A DNA stretch of 64,000 bases from an uncultured Oscillibacter sp. (GCA_910576865.1 CAJTKE010000003.1:124001-188000); one strand, 5' to 3'; shown: positions 16,028-24,024, counted from the stretch's first letter. Notes: generated by a model not told the origin, from the sequence alone. Numbers and translations are program-made.

Positions 16028-17086
16028 ATGAACGAAAACACCATGAACTTGTCCCGTCTCCCCCCGCCCCTGCTGGCGTGGTACCGGAAGAGCGCCCGGG
16101 ACCTCCCCTGGCGGAGGACCCGGGACCCCTACCGCATCTGGGTCTCGGAGATCATGCTCCAGCAGACCCGGGTGGCGGCGGTGCTGGGCTACTACGCCCG
16201 GTTTCTCTCAGCCTTCCCCACGGTGGAGGCCCTGGCCTCCGCCCCCGAGGAGCAGCTGATGAAGCTCTGGGAGGGCCTGGGCTACTACAGCCGGGCCCGG
16301 AACCTCCAGCGGGCGGCGAAGCTGGTGGCGGACCGGGGGGGCTTCCCCGACACGTATCAGGGCCTCCTGGAGCTCCCCGGGATCGGAGACTACACCGCCG
16401 CCGCCGTCGCCTCCGCCGCCTTTGCCCGCAGGGAAGCGGCGGTGGACGGCAACGTCCTCCGCTGTGTCACCCGCCTGACGGACGACCACGGCGACATCAC
16501 CGGCCCCCGGACAAAAAAGAACATCCGCGCTCAGGTCCAGGAGATTTTCCCGGAGGCGGAGGCGGACATCCGGATTTTCAACCAGGCCCTCATGGAGCTG
16601 GGGGCCACCGTCTGCGTGCCGAACGGCCCGCCGAAATGCCTCCTCTGCCCCGCCCGGGCGCTGTGCCTGGGAAGGGCCCGGGGCACGGCGGAGAGTCTGC
16701 CGGTGAAGGCCCCGAAGAAATCCCGCCGGGTGGAGGAGAAGACCGTCTTCCTCCTCCTCCGGGAGGGCCGGGTGGCCCTGCGGAAGCGCCCGGAGGCCGG
16801 CCTGCTGGCGGGCCTGTGGGAGTTTCCCAACGTGGAGGGGGCCCTGGACGAGCCCGCCGCCGCCGAGGCGGTCCGGGCCTGGGGCCTGGAGCCGAAAGCC
16901 TGGAAAAACCGCCTGACGGCCAGGCACATCTTTACACACGTGGAGTGGCGCATGACCGTCTACACCCTGGAAGTCACCGGCGGAGGGCCGGGGGATTTCG
17001 TCTGGGTGGACAGTCTGGAGCACCACGCCGTGCCCTCCGCCTTCGCCCGCTGCCGGGAGGAGGCCGAGCGGGCGCTGAGAGAATAG
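16028..17086 (+). CDS. mutY: A/G-specific adenine glycosylase MutY
   Basis: Removes adenine mispaired with 8-oxoguanine. The 352-residue protein has the six-helix barrel with EIMLQQTRVAAV and GLGYYSRARNL, the helix-hairpin-helix LPGIGDYTAAA, the catalytic Asp in VDGNVLRC, the iron-sulfur cluster cysteines (C-x7-C-x2-C-x5-C in VCVPNGPPKCLLCPARALC) and the C-terminal Nudix-like domain (LRKRPEAGLLAGLWEFPNVEG) that reads 8-oxoguanine. No ribosome site precedes the ATG, in line with the extended -10 element only seven bases upstream. A second ATG five codons in is possible but also lacks an SD. Confidence 0.96.
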   Translation: MNENTMNLSRLPPPLLAWYRKSARDLPWRRTRDPYRIWVSEIMLQQTRVAAVLGYYARFLSAFPTVEALASAPEEQLMKLWEGLGYYSRARNLQRAAKLVADRGGFPDTYQGLLELPGIGDYTAAAVASAAFARREAAVDGNVLRCVTRLTDDHGDITGPRTKKNIRAQVQEIFPEAEADIRIFNQALMELGATVCVPNGPPKCLLCPARALCLGRARGTAESLPVKAPKKSRRVEEKTVFLLLREGRVALRKRPEAGLLAGLWEFPNVEGALDEPAAAEAVRAWGLEPKAWKNRLTARHIFTHVEWRMTVYTLEVTGGGPGDFVWVDSLEHHAVPSAFARCREEAERALRE

Positions 17087-17096
17087 GAGGAAACTC

Positions 17097-17570
17097 ATGG
17101 CCTTTTGGAAAAAGAACGAGGACCCCTGGGACTGGGACCCCAGCAAAAAGCGCCCGGCCCCCCGCCCGGCGGAGCCTCAGGAACCCAGGGAAAATCCCAT
17201 CGACGCCCTCAAATCCTGGAACGAGGACCGCAAGGCCAAGGCGAAGGAAAAAGAAGAGGCCAAACGCCTTCCCCCGGAGCCCTGCCCCTGGTGCGGCAGG
17301 GAGATGGAGCAGGGCTTCCTCACCGGCGGCCGGGACGCAGTCCGCTGGTATCCCGGCGTCTACAAGTTCGATCTCATCCGGGGCCTGGACGGGGACGCCA
17401 TGGACCTGCTGGATGAATACAGCGGCTGGAGCCGTTATAAAACCGTCTGGCTCTGCCGGGAGTGCAAAAAGATGGTCCTCAGCATGCCGGACCCGCCGGA
17501 GGTCTATGATCCCTTTGCCGCCCCGGCGGAAACCGAAGAAACAAAAGAGGAGGAAGAGAGCGGGGAATAA
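17097..17570 (+). CDS. Zinc-ribbon protein of unknown function
   Basis: A 157-residue soluble protein with a highly charged N-terminal half (DPWDWDPSKKRPAPRPAEP, then Lys/Glu-rich helix) and a C-terminal zinc ribbon made of CPWCGREMEQGF and LCRECKKMVL, with Trp and Arg between, resembling DUF6487-like zinc ribbons. AGGAGG is six bases before the ATG and the gene starts 10 bases after mutY, so they are co-transcribed. No further function can be read from the sequence. Confidence 0.72.
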   Translation: MAFWKKNEDPWDWDPSKKRPAPRPAEPQEPRENPIDALKSWNEDRKAKAKEKEEAKRLPPEPCPWCGREMEQGFLTGGRDAVRWYPGVYKFDLIRGLDGDAMDLLDEYSGWSRYKTVWLCRECKKMVLSMPDPPEVYDPFAAPAETEETKEEEESGE

Positions 17571-17601
17571 TTCGTCGAATTTGATCGCTCTTTGTATATT
17601 T

Positions 17602-18189
17602 ATGGCGCAATTATACTTTAAGTATGGAGCCATGGGCTCCAGCAAGTCCGCAAACGCCCTGATGGCCCGCTTCAACTACGAGGAGCGGGGCCAGAAGGCC
17701 CTGATGGTCAAGCCCCGCCTGGACGCCCGGGACGGGGACCACATGGTCCATTCCCGCATCGGATTGGAATACCCCTGCGTGTACTTCGACGAGATGCGGG
17801 AGATGTCCGCCATGGAGCTCCAGCAGAACGCCTGCATCATCGTGGACGAGGCCCAGTTCCTCACAAAGGAAGAGGTCATGTACCTGGTGGATCTGGTGGA
17901 CCGGCTGGACATCCCGGTGATGTGCTACGGCCTCCGGGCGGACTTCAAGGGGGAGCTCTTCCCCGGCAGCTACCAGCTCCTGGTCATGGCGGACAAGATC
18001 GAGGAGGTCAAGACCATCTGCTGGTGCGGGAAAAAGGCCACCTTCAACGCCCGCTTTGACGAAAACGGCAAGGTCCTGAAGGAGGGGGAGCAGGTGGTCC
18101 TGGGGGCCAACGACAAATACATCGGCCTCTGCCGCCGCCACTGGATGGCGGGGGACCTGGGCCCGGACTTTGACGTGAACGCCCTATGA
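17602..18189 (+). CDS. tdk: Thymidine kinase
   Basis: Phosphorylates thymidine to dTMP for salvage. The 195-residue protein starts MAQLYFKYGAMGSSKSANAL, where GAMGSSKS is the phosphate loop of the clostridial branch. It continues with the Asp-Glu metal site (CIIVDEAQFL), the lasso loop and a zinc site (ICWCGKKATFNAR with C and H in GLCRRHW). No Shine-Dalgarno sequence stands before the ATG; a TATATT box ends only one base before it, so the true mRNA start is unclear. The stop overlaps the next start (ATGA), coupling it to the radical SAM gene. Confidence 0.94.
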   Translation: MAQLYFKYGAMGSSKSANALMARFNYEERGQKALMVKPRLDARDGDHMVHSRIGLEYPCVYFDEMREMSAMELQQNACIIVDEAQFLTKEEVMYLVDLVDRLDIPVMCYGLRADFKGELFPGSYQLLVMADKIEEVKTICWCGKKATFNARFDENGKVLKEGEQVVLGANDKYIGLCRRHWMAGDLGPDFDVNAL

Positions 18190-19058
18190 CCTGCACCCTC
18201 TGCCCCCGGAACTGTAAAGCGGAGCGGACGCCGGACCGCCCCGGCGGCGTCTGCGGGATGCCCTCTGCCCCCGTCGTGGCCCGGGCGATGCTCCACCGGT
18301 GGGAGGAGCCCTGTCTCGTGGGGGAGCACGGGGCCGGGGCCGTCTTCTTCTCCGGCTGCAATCTCCGCTGCGTCTACTGCCAGAACAAATCCATCTCCCA
18401 GGGCGGCGTGGGGAAGCCGGTCACAGTTCCCCGCCTCCGGGAGATTTTTCAAGAGCTCGCCGCCCGGGGGGCGGCCTGCCTGGACCTGGTGACCCCCACC
18501 CATTTCACCCCCGCCGTCCTGGAGGCCCTGGGGGAGGCGCCCTGGCCCGTCCCCGTGGTCTGGAACTGCGGCGGCTATGAGAAGGTCGAAACCCTCCGCC
18601 TGCTGGAGGGGAAGGTGCGGATCTATCTCCCCGACCTGAAATACGCCCTCCCCGGCCCCGCCGGGACGTACTCCGCCGCCCCGGACTACTTTGACCATGC
18701 CGCCCCGGCCATCCTGGAGATGTTCCGCCAGACGGGCCCCTGCCGCATGGAGAACGGCCTTTTGAAATCCGGCGTGCTGATCCGCCACCTGCTCCTCCCC
18801 GGGGAGCTGGAGAACACCCGGCGCGTCATCGACTGGGTGGCGGAGACCTTCCGCCCCGGGGACGTGCTCTTCTCCCTCATGAGCCAGTACACCCCCCAGC
18901 CCGGGGCCAGTGGGAACCTCCGCCGCCACGTGACGAAGGCGGAGTACCGGGCGGCGGCGGAGTACATGGTCAACTGCGGCATTGTGGACGGCTACACCCA
19001 GGAGCGCACCTCCGCCAAGGAGGAGTACACCCCGGATTTTGACCTGTCGGGAACCTGA
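18186..19058 (+). CDS. Radical SAM protein, PflX type
   Basis: A 290-residue radical SAM protein related to pyruvate formate-lyase activating enzymes (the PflX group). The cluster motif CNLRCVYCQ (CxxxCxxC) is at about residues 58-66 after the N-terminal Cys motif CTLCPRNC and CGM, which may hold another metal site. SAM-binding glycines follow (FFSGCN; WNCGGY). The substrate is unknown and no glycyl radical enzyme is nearby. Start overlaps tdk by ATGA. Confidence 0.88.
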   Translation: MTCTLCPRNCKAERTPDRPGGVCGMPSAPVVARAMLHRWEEPCLVGEHGAGAVFFSGCNLRCVYCQNKSISQGGVGKPVTVPRLREIFQELAARGAACLDLVTPTHFTPAVLEALGEAPWPVPVVWNCGGYEKVETLRLLEGKVRIYLPDLKYALPGPAGTYSAAPDYFDHAAPAILEMFRQTGPCRMENGLLKSGVLIRHLLLPGELENTRRVIDWVAETFRPGDVLFSLMSQYTPQPGASGNLRRHVTKAEYRAAAEYMVNCGIVDGYTQERTSAKEEYTPDFDLSGT

Positions 19059-19102
19059 GGCCGCGAATGGGAGCGGAAAACCGAATGTTTGGAGAGACGC
19101 CT

Positions 19103-19612
19103 ATGATCAGACTCAGACCATATAAACCGGCGGACGCCGCCGTGATCTTGTCGTGGTGCCAAGACCCAAAGACCTTCTACCAGTGGACAGCGGGAATGCT
19201 TGGAGATTACCCCGCCTCGGAAAAGGACTTCGCCTTTGTCGAGTCTCTCATGCCATTTACCGCGTTTGACGAAACCGGAATCCTGGGCTTCTTCACATTG
19301 AGAACCCCCAGGGGCTCACCGGAGGAGCTGCGTTTCGGATTTGTGATCGTCAGCCCGGACAGGCGCGGGACAGGCTGCGGAAAGGCCATGCTTCGTCTGG
19401 GGCTGAAATTCGCCTTTGAACTGTATGGCGCCGGGCGGGCGTCCCTGGGGGTCTTCGAGAACAACCCCGCCGCCTATTTCTGCTACAAGGCGGCCGGGTT
19501 TCACGATGTGGTTCTCGACGAGCCCGAGCGATACCACATCTCCGGCGAAGAGTGGACATGCAGAGAGCTGGCGGCGGAACCCCCCGCCGGCGGAACTGTA
19601 TCCGCCCCATAA
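19103..19612 (+). CDS. GNAT family N-acetyltransferase
   Basis: A 169-residue Gcn5-related acetyltransferase. The acetyl-CoA loop is VSPDRRGTGCGKAML (R/Q-x-x-G-x-G/A), with the N-terminal strand MIRLRPYKPADAAVILSW and the C-terminal FENNPAAYFCYKAAGF typical of the RimJ/RimI branch. The ATG at 19103 is chosen because GGAG lies eight bases upstream; an in-frame ATG 12 codons earlier has no good site. GC content is a little lower than in the neighbours. The acceptor substrate cannot be predicted. Confidence 0.85.
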   Translation: MIRLRPYKPADAAVILSWCQDPKTFYQWTAGMLGDYPASEKDFAFVESLMPFTAFDETGILGFFTLRTPRGSPEELRFGFVIVSPDRRGTGCGKAMLRLGLKFAFELYGAGRASLGVFENNPAAYFCYKAAGFHDVVLDEPERYHISGEEWTCRELAAEPPAGGTVSAP

Positions 19613-19659
19613 GCCGCCCGCCCGCTGAAAAACCGCGGGCCGAACCGGGAAGTCGATAT

Positions 19660-19694
19660 AAAAAACCCCGCAAGCAGAGCTTGCGGGGTTTTTT
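19660..19694. terminator. Bidirectional intrinsic terminator
   Basis: AAAAAACCCCGCAAGC pairs with GCTTGCGGGGTTTTTT, a perfect stem with A/T runs on both sides, between the GNAT gene and the convergent ferredoxin. Confidence 0.93.
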
Positions 19695-19706
19695 ATGTAT
19701 CCCTGA

Positions 19707-19880
19707 TTACTCCTCGGGGACGATGGCGCCGTTGGGGCAGGTGTCGCTGCAAGAACCGCAGTCCAGGCAGGCGGCCGCGTCGATGACGTAGGAATCATCG
19801 CCCTGGCTGATGGCGCCGGCGGGGCAGGCGTCAGAGCAGGCGCCGCAGCTCACACAGGCAGAAGTGATCTTATAGGCCAT
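19707..19880 (-). CDS. 2[4Fe-4S] ferredoxin
   Basis: A 57-residue clostridial-type ferredoxin that carries low-potential electrons. Both cluster motifs are complete: CVSCGACSDACPAGAI and CLDCGSCSDTCPNGAI. GGAGG is eight bases before the ATG (MAYKITSAC). It has its own promoter and terminator, consistent with a highly expressed single gene. Confidence 0.97.
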   Translation of the reverse strand: MAYKITSACVSCGACSDACPAGAISQGDDSYVIDAAACLDCGSCSDTCPNGAIVPEE

Positions 19881-19910
19881 GGGTTGCACCTCCATTAGAA
19901 TTGTATCCTC

Positions 19911-19938
19911 ATTGTAGCATACTCTTGAAAAAAAGCAA
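19911..19938 (-). promoter_or_regulatory. Promoter of the ferredoxin gene
   Basis: On the minus strand TTGCTT (19938-19933), 16 bases, then the extended -10 TGCTACAAT (TACAAT at 19916-19911). Confidence 0.65.
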
Positions 19939-19995
19939 GAGCTTTGTGGAAGCCCCCATGGAAAAATTTTGCCGTTCACAATTTGTTTTCACAAA

Positions 19996-20012
19996 CGTCA
20001 AAGAAAGTCAAA
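19996..20012 (+). promoter_or_regulatory. CtsR operator, upstream copy
   Basis: CGTCAAA-GAA-AGTCAAA matches the CtsR heptad direct repeat (A/GGTCAAA-NNN-A/GGTCAAA). It lies just upstream of the -35 box. Confidence 0.88.
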
Positions 20013-20021
20013 CATTCCCTC

Positions 20022-20049
20022 TTGACATTTCGCCGCGCCGTGCTATACT
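20022..20049 (+). promoter_or_regulatory. Sigma-A promoter of the ctsR operon
   Basis: TTGACA (20022-20027), 16 bases, TATACT (20044-20049), framed by two CtsR operators. Confidence 0.85.
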
Positions 20050-20063
20050 GACATCATCCGGAA

Positions 20064-20080
20064 CATCAAAGATAGTCAAA
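20064..20080 (+). promoter_or_regulatory. CtsR operator, downstream copy
   Basis: CATCAAA-GAT-AGTCAAA, a second CtsR heptad repeat located between the -10 box and the ctsR ribosome site. One half-site is degenerate. Confidence 0.8.
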
Positions 20081-20101
20081 GTCAGATTAGGAGGCGCACC
20101 C

Positions 20102-20554
20102 ATGGGGATTTCCGATTTGATTGCCAGCTTTCTCCAGGACTGCCTGGATGAGACCGGGGACGGCGTGCTGGAGGTCCAGCGGGGGGAGCTTGCCCAGCGG
20201 TTCAACTGCGTACCCAGCCAGATCAACTACGTCATGTCCACCCGCTTCTCCCCCGAGCGGGGCTATATTGTGGAGAGCCGCCGGGGCGGCAACGGGTATA
20301 TCCGCATCACCCGGGTCCGGGTGGACCGGGAAACCCTGCTGATGCACGTCATCAACTCCCTGGGGGACCGGGTGGATCTGCCCTCCGCCCGGGCCATCCT
20401 GGGCAACCTGGCGGAGGCCGGGGCTCTGACGGAGGACCTGGCCCGGACCCTGCTGGCCGCCGTGGGGGACAAGGCCCTGGGGGCCGTTCCCCGGGACCTC
20501 CGGGACCAGGTCCGGGCGGACGTCCTGAAAAACGTCCTGATTCTCCAGGTCTAG
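20102..20554 (+). CDS. ctsR: Class III heat-shock repressor CtsR
   Basis: CtsR represses clp genes at normal temperature by binding heptad repeats. The 150-residue protein has the winged-helix domain (SDLIASFLQDCLDETGD, VPSQINYVMSTRFSPERGY) with the Gly-rich heat-sensing wing ESRRGGNGYIRI, then the dimerisation domain. TTAGGAGG precedes the ATG. Two matching operators flank its own promoter, so the operon is autoregulated. Confidence 0.97.
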   Translation: MGISDLIASFLQDCLDETGDGVLEVQRGELAQRFNCVPSQINYVMSTRFSPERGYIVESRRGGNGYIRITRVRVDRETLLMHVINSLGDRVDLPSARAILGNLAEAGALTEDLARTLLAAVGDKALGAVPRDLRDQVRADVLKNVLILQV

Positions 20555-20623
20555 CGCATAAAATAAAGCGGTCCCATTCAACACGTTCACAAAAACATTT
20601 GCGATATATAGGAGGTACTGATT

Positions 20624-21091
20624 ATGAAATGCGAACATTGTGGCAAGAATGAAGTCACCTTTGTTTACCAGAGCAACGTCAACGGCCAGGTCACCGAAAA
20701 GCACCTGTGCGCCGACTGCGCCGAGAAGCTGGGCTACACCCAGCGCCTCGCGGCGCACAGCCAGCGGATGATGCAGAACTTCTTCGGCGGCGGCCTCTTC
20801 GACGACTTCTTCACTCCCTTCCCCTCCCTCCTGGGCGGTCTGAACCGCATGCTGGAAAGCCCCTTCGACGACTTCTTCGCCGACATGCCCGCCCTGGGCG
20901 CCCCGGCGGAGGCGCGGCAGGAGGCCCAAAAGCCCCAGGACCCCCTCCTGGAGCAGGAGGAGCGGAACGACATCTCCAGACAGCGCCAGCTCAACGCCCT
21001 GCGGATGGAGATGCAAAAGGCCGTCGCCGCCGAGAACTTCGAGCGGGCGGCGGAGCTCCGGGACCAAATTCACGGCATGGAAGGAAACTGA
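20624..21091 (+). CDS. mcsA: McsA-like UvrB/UvrC-motif zinc protein
   Basis: McsA is the zinc-binding activator of the arginine kinase McsB in Bacilli. This 155-residue protein has two Cys pairs at the N-terminus (CEHCGKNEV and CADCAEKLG), a Phe/Gly-rich linker (QNFFGGGLFDDFFTPFP) and a C-terminal UVR motif (QLNALRMEMQKAVAAENFERAAELRDQI). It has only one N-terminal zinc unit and is shorter than Bacillus McsA. No mcsB gene follows: clpC starts 33 bases later. Here the protein may work as a ClpC adaptor on its own. Confidence 0.85.
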   Translation: MKCEHCGKNEVTFVYQSNVNGQVTEKHLCADCAEKLGYTQRLAAHSQRMMQNFFGGGLFDDFFTPFPSLLGGLNRMLESPFDDFFADMPALGAPAEARQEAQKPQDPLLEQEERNDISRQRQLNALRMEMQKAVAAENFERAAELRDQIHGMEGN

Positions 21092-21124
21092 AACCCGACC
21101 TTCACGAAAGGAAGTGTACCGCAT

Positions 21125-23605
21125 ATGAACGAGAAAAAATTCAGCCCCGGCGCGGAGGAGTCCCTCCGCCTCAGCCAGGAGGCCGCGGGGGAGCTGGGCC
21201 ACGGGTACGTGGGCACCGAGCACCTGCTTCTGGGCCTCATCCGGGAGGACCAGGGCGCCGCCCACGACGTGCTCCTGGAGGCCGGGCTCACCGACGACAT
21301 GATCGTCCAGATCATCAAGCGCAGCGTGGGGGCGGGCCTCCCCGGCGGGAACCCCGCCCAGGGCCTGACCCCCCGGGCCCGCCGGGTGGTGGAGATCGCC
21401 GTGGAGGACGCCGTCCGGGGCGGCAGCCCCTGTGTGGGCACCGAGCACCTGCTGGCGGGCCTCCTGCGGGAGGGGAACAACATGGCCGTCCGCATCCTCC
21501 GCACCGCGGGGGTGGAGGCCCGGCCCCTGTACGCCGCCCTGATGCAGAAGCTGAACCAGCGGCCCCAGAGCCGCCAGCCCGCCGCCCCCCGGGACGACCG
21601 GGGCCCCTCCTCCGGCGGGGCCGGCGGCGGAAGCGGGAAGACCCTCCGGGAGTTCACCCGGGACCTGACCGCCGACGCCCGGAACGGCAAGCTGGACCCG
21701 GTGGTGGGCCGGGACGACGAAATCCAGCGGGTGATTCAGATTCTCTCCCGCCGGACGAAGAACAACCCCTGCCTCATTGGCGAGCCCGGCGTGGGCAAGA
21801 CCGCCATCGCCGAGGGCCTCGCCCGGAAGATCGTCCTGGGGGACGTGCCCGACGACCTGCTGGACAAGCGCATCCTCTCCCTGGACCTCTCCGGCATGGT
21901 GGCCGGCACCAAGTACCGGGGCGAGTTTGAGGAACGGATCAAGAAGGCCCTGGACGAGGTGAAGAAGTCCGGGGACGTGATCCTCTTCATCGACGAGCTC
22001 CACACCATCGTGGGGGCCGGCAGCGCCGAGGGGGCCGTGGACGCGGCCAACATCATCAAGCCCGCCCTGGGCCGGGGCGAGATCCGGGTCATCGGCGCCA
22101 CCACCCTGAACGAGTACCGGAAGTATATCGAGAAGGACGCCGCCCTGGAGCGCCGTTTCCAGCCCGTCCAGGTGGGCGAGCCCAGCCAGGAGGCCAGCCT
22201 GGAGATTCTGAAGGGCCTCCGGGAGAAGTACGAGCAGCACCACAAGCTCCAGCTCACCGACGAGGCCCTGGAGGCCGCCGTCAGCCTCTCCGCCCGGTAT
22301 ATCTCCGACCGCTTCCTCCCCGACAAGGCCATCGACCTGATGGACGAGGCCGCGTCGAGGGTCCGCATGGAGCAGGAGGAGATCTCCCCGGAGCTGAAAA
22401 GCCTGGAGGAGAAGATCGCCGCCCTGGCGAAGGACAAGGAGGCCGCCATCGCGCGTCAGGACTATGAGACCGCCGCCCAGCTCCGGGACATCGAGAGCAA
22501 CTATCAGGACCAGGTGGAGCAGGAGCGGGAGAAGCGCCGCACCAGCCCCCGGCAGCACCGCCCCGTCACGGCGGAGGACATCGCCGCCGTGGTGGCGGGC
22601 TGGACGGGCATCCCCGTCACCCGCCTGACGGAGGACGAGGGCGCCCGCCTCCTGCACATGGAGGACATCCTCCACAAGCGGGTGGTGGGCCAGGACGAGG
22701 CCGTGAAGGCCGTGGCCCGGGCCATCCGCCGGGGCCGGGTGGGGCTGAAGGACCCCAAGCGGCCCACGGGCTCCTTCCTCTTCCTGGGCCCCACGGGCGT
22801 GGGGAAGACCGAGCTGTGCAAATCCCTGGCGGAGGCCATGTTCGGCGACGAGTCCGCCATCATCCGGATCGACATGTCGGAGTATATGGAGCGGCACACG
22901 GTGTCCCGCCTCATCGGCTCCCCCCCGGGCTATGTCGGCCACGAGGAGGGCGGCCAGCTCACCGAGAAGGTCCGGCGGAAGCCCTATTCCGTGGTCCTCT
23001 TCGACGAGATCGAGAAGGCCCATGAGGACGTGTGGAACATCCTCCTCCAGATTCTGGACGACGGCCGCATCACGGACTCCCAGGGCCGGACGGTGGACTT
23101 CAAGAACACGGTCATCGTCATGACCAGCAACATCGGGGCCAAGAGCCTCACCACCGCCGGGACCCGCCTGGGCTTCAACCACGAGGACACCCCCGCCGAC
23201 GACGCGGAGAAGAAATTCCAGCAGGCCAGGGAGACCGTCCTGGCGGAGCTCCGCCAGACCTTCCGGCCGGAGTTCCTGAACCGGATCGACGACATCATCG
23301 TCTTCCGCTCCCTGACGGAGGAGGACATCCGCGAGGTGGCCCGCCGGATGCTGGAGACCGTCTCCGCCCGAATGGAGGCCATGGGCCTGCACCTGAACGC
23401 CTCCGACGAGGCCGTGGCGGAGCTGGTCCGGGAGGGCTACGACCCCAAGTACGGCGCCCGCCCCCTCCGCCGCTGCATCCAGAGCAAGGTGGAGGACGCC
23501 GTGGCCGAGCGGATGCTGGACGGCACCCTCAAGGAGGGCGACACCGCCGCCCTGACGGTGGAGGACAGCAGGCTGCTGGTGACCAGGGAGGAGATTCCCG
23601 CCTGA
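21125..23605 (+). CDS. clpC: ATP-dependent Clp protease ATPase subunit ClpC
   Basis: An AAA+ unfoldase that feeds ClpP. The 826-residue protein has two N-terminal Clp repeats (about 5-145), the first AAA domain with GEPGVGKTAIAEGLA, the middle UVR-containing helix region (IARQDYETAAQLRDIESNY), and the second AAA domain with GPTGVGKTELCKSLAEAMFGDE and the C-terminal D2 small domain. The first start has a GGAAG-type site. It ends with a strong terminator. The last gene of the CtsR-regulated operon. Confidence 0.97.
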   Translation: MNEKKFSPGAEESLRLSQEAAGELGHGYVGTEHLLLGLIREDQGAAHDVLLEAGLTDDMIVQIIKRSVGAGLPGGNPAQGLTPRARRVVEIAVEDAVRGGSPCVGTEHLLAGLLREGNNMAVRILRTAGVEARPLYAALMQKLNQRPQSRQPAAPRDDRGPSSGGAGGGSGKTLREFTRDLTADARNGKLDPVVGRDDEIQRVIQILSRRTKNNPCLIGEPGVGKTAIAEGLARKIVLGDVPDDLLDKRILSLDLSGMVAGTKYRGEFEERIKKALDEVKKSGDVILFIDELHTIVGAGSAEGAVDAANIIKPALGRGEIRVIGATTLNEYRKYIEKDAALERRFQPVQVGEPSQEASLEILKGLREKYEQHHKLQLTDEALEAAVSLSARYISDRFLPDKAIDLMDEAASRVRMEQEEISPELKSLEEKIAALAKDKEAAIARQDYETAAQLRDIESNYQDQVEQEREKRRTSPRQHRPVTAEDIAAVVAGWTGIPVTRLTEDEGARLLHMEDILHKRVVGQDEAVKAVARAIRRGRVGLKDPKRPTGSFLFLGPTGVGKTELCKSLAEAMFGDESAIIRIDMSEYMERHTVSRLIGSPPGYVGHEEGGQLTEKVRRKPYSVVLFDEIEKAHEDVWNILLQILDDGRITDSQGRTVDFKNTVIVMTSNIGAKSLTTAGTRLGFNHEDTPADDAEKKFQQARETVLAELRQTFRPEFLNRIDDIIVFRSLTEEDIREVARRMLETVSARMEAMGLHLNASDEAVAELVREGYDPKYGARPLRRCIQSKVEDAVAERMLDGTLKEGDTAALTVEDSRLLVTREEIPA

Positions 23606-23611
23606 GGAGAC

Positions 23612-23647
23612 AAAAAAGAGAGGCCGTTCTTCCGGCCTCTCTTTTTT
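23612..23647 (+). terminator. Terminator of the clpC operon
   Basis: AAAAAAGAGAGGCCG pairs with CGGCCTCTCTTTTTT (TTCTTC loop), followed by more T-rich sequence. Confidence 0.95.
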
Positions 23648-23651
23648 CGTG

Positions 23652-23748
23652 TGTTCCGGCGGACGGAGTCCCCGGGCGGAGGGAGGTCAAACGTCTGTTG
23701 GAACGAACATGGATTTTTTGTCCCTCCGCCCGGCGTCCGCCGGAAACA
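23652..23748. repeat. Long imperfect inverted repeat
   Basis: Left arm 23652-23684 and right arm 23721-23748 pair over about 27 bp (TGTTCCGGCGGACG with CGTCCGCCGGAAACA, and CCGGGCGGAGGGA with TCCCTCCGCCCGG), with a 6-base bulge on the left. The 36-base loop contains GGTCAAACG and a T6 run. No gene lies here. It could be a short non-coding RNA hairpin or a small hairpin repeat. Confidence 0.55.
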
Positions 23749-23815
23749 TAAGGCGGCGCCGGGTCCTTCGACTCAGCGCCGCGTGAAATGCGGACGCACA
23801 GCTCTTAAAATACCC

Positions 23816-23844
23816 TTGAAAAAAGAGGGGGATGAGGGTATAAT
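23816..23844 (+). promoter_or_regulatory. Promoter of the lspA leader RNA
   Basis: TTGAAA (23816-23821), 17 bases, TATAAT (23839-23844). Confidence 0.75.
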
Positions 23845-23847
23845 AAG

Positions 23848-23929
23848 CCTGTGGTGCAGGTTGATCCTGCTGTGCTGAGTGCTTCCGACACTCGTACAGG
23901 GCCGTTGGGTGATTCCGCACCCGACGGCC
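23848..23929 (+). ncRNA. Unidentified structured RNA / leader upstream of lspA
   Basis: Immediately after a strong promoter the transcript can fold as a three-way junction: P1 CCTGT (23848-23852) with ACAGG (23896-23900), P2 GCAGG-TTGAT-CCTGC (23856-23870), P3 GAGTG-CTTCCGA-CACTC (23877-23893). A 12-bp hairpin follows, GGCCGTTGGGTG/CACCCGACGGCC (23900-23929, one G-U pair, ATTCCG loop), then a T-rich tract (TTTATGTTTCCTTTTTC). It does not match the conserved cores of the riboswitches I know (TPP, SAM, purine, c-di-GMP, glycine, lysine, FMN, T-box) nor SRP RNA. lspA starts about 95 bases after the last hairpin. Confidence 0.5.
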
Positions 23930-24024
23930 TGCCGCTTTATGTTTCCTTTTTCATTGTACTCCCTTTCGCCAAAAATTGCAAGGGGATTCCAGAAAAAACT
24001 CCGCTTCCCAAAGGAGGACCCGCC

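Noticed and set aside
20087..23392. A 1101-codon minus-strand frame opposite ctsR, mcsA and clpC
   Set aside because: Same reason: shadow of clpC, no family sequence. Similar long shadows opposite the hybrid kinase, fhs, metG and the V-ATPase genes were also left out.
23846..23945. SRP (4.5S) RNA
   Set aside because: Right size and promoter, but the universally conserved loop motif GGUCAGGUCCGGAAGGAAGC is missing on both strands.
23846..24024. T-box leader
   Set aside because: GGGTGATTCCGCACCC recalls the T-box motif, but it is part of a simple hairpin, AGGGTGGNACCGCG is absent and lspA is not an amino-acid gene.
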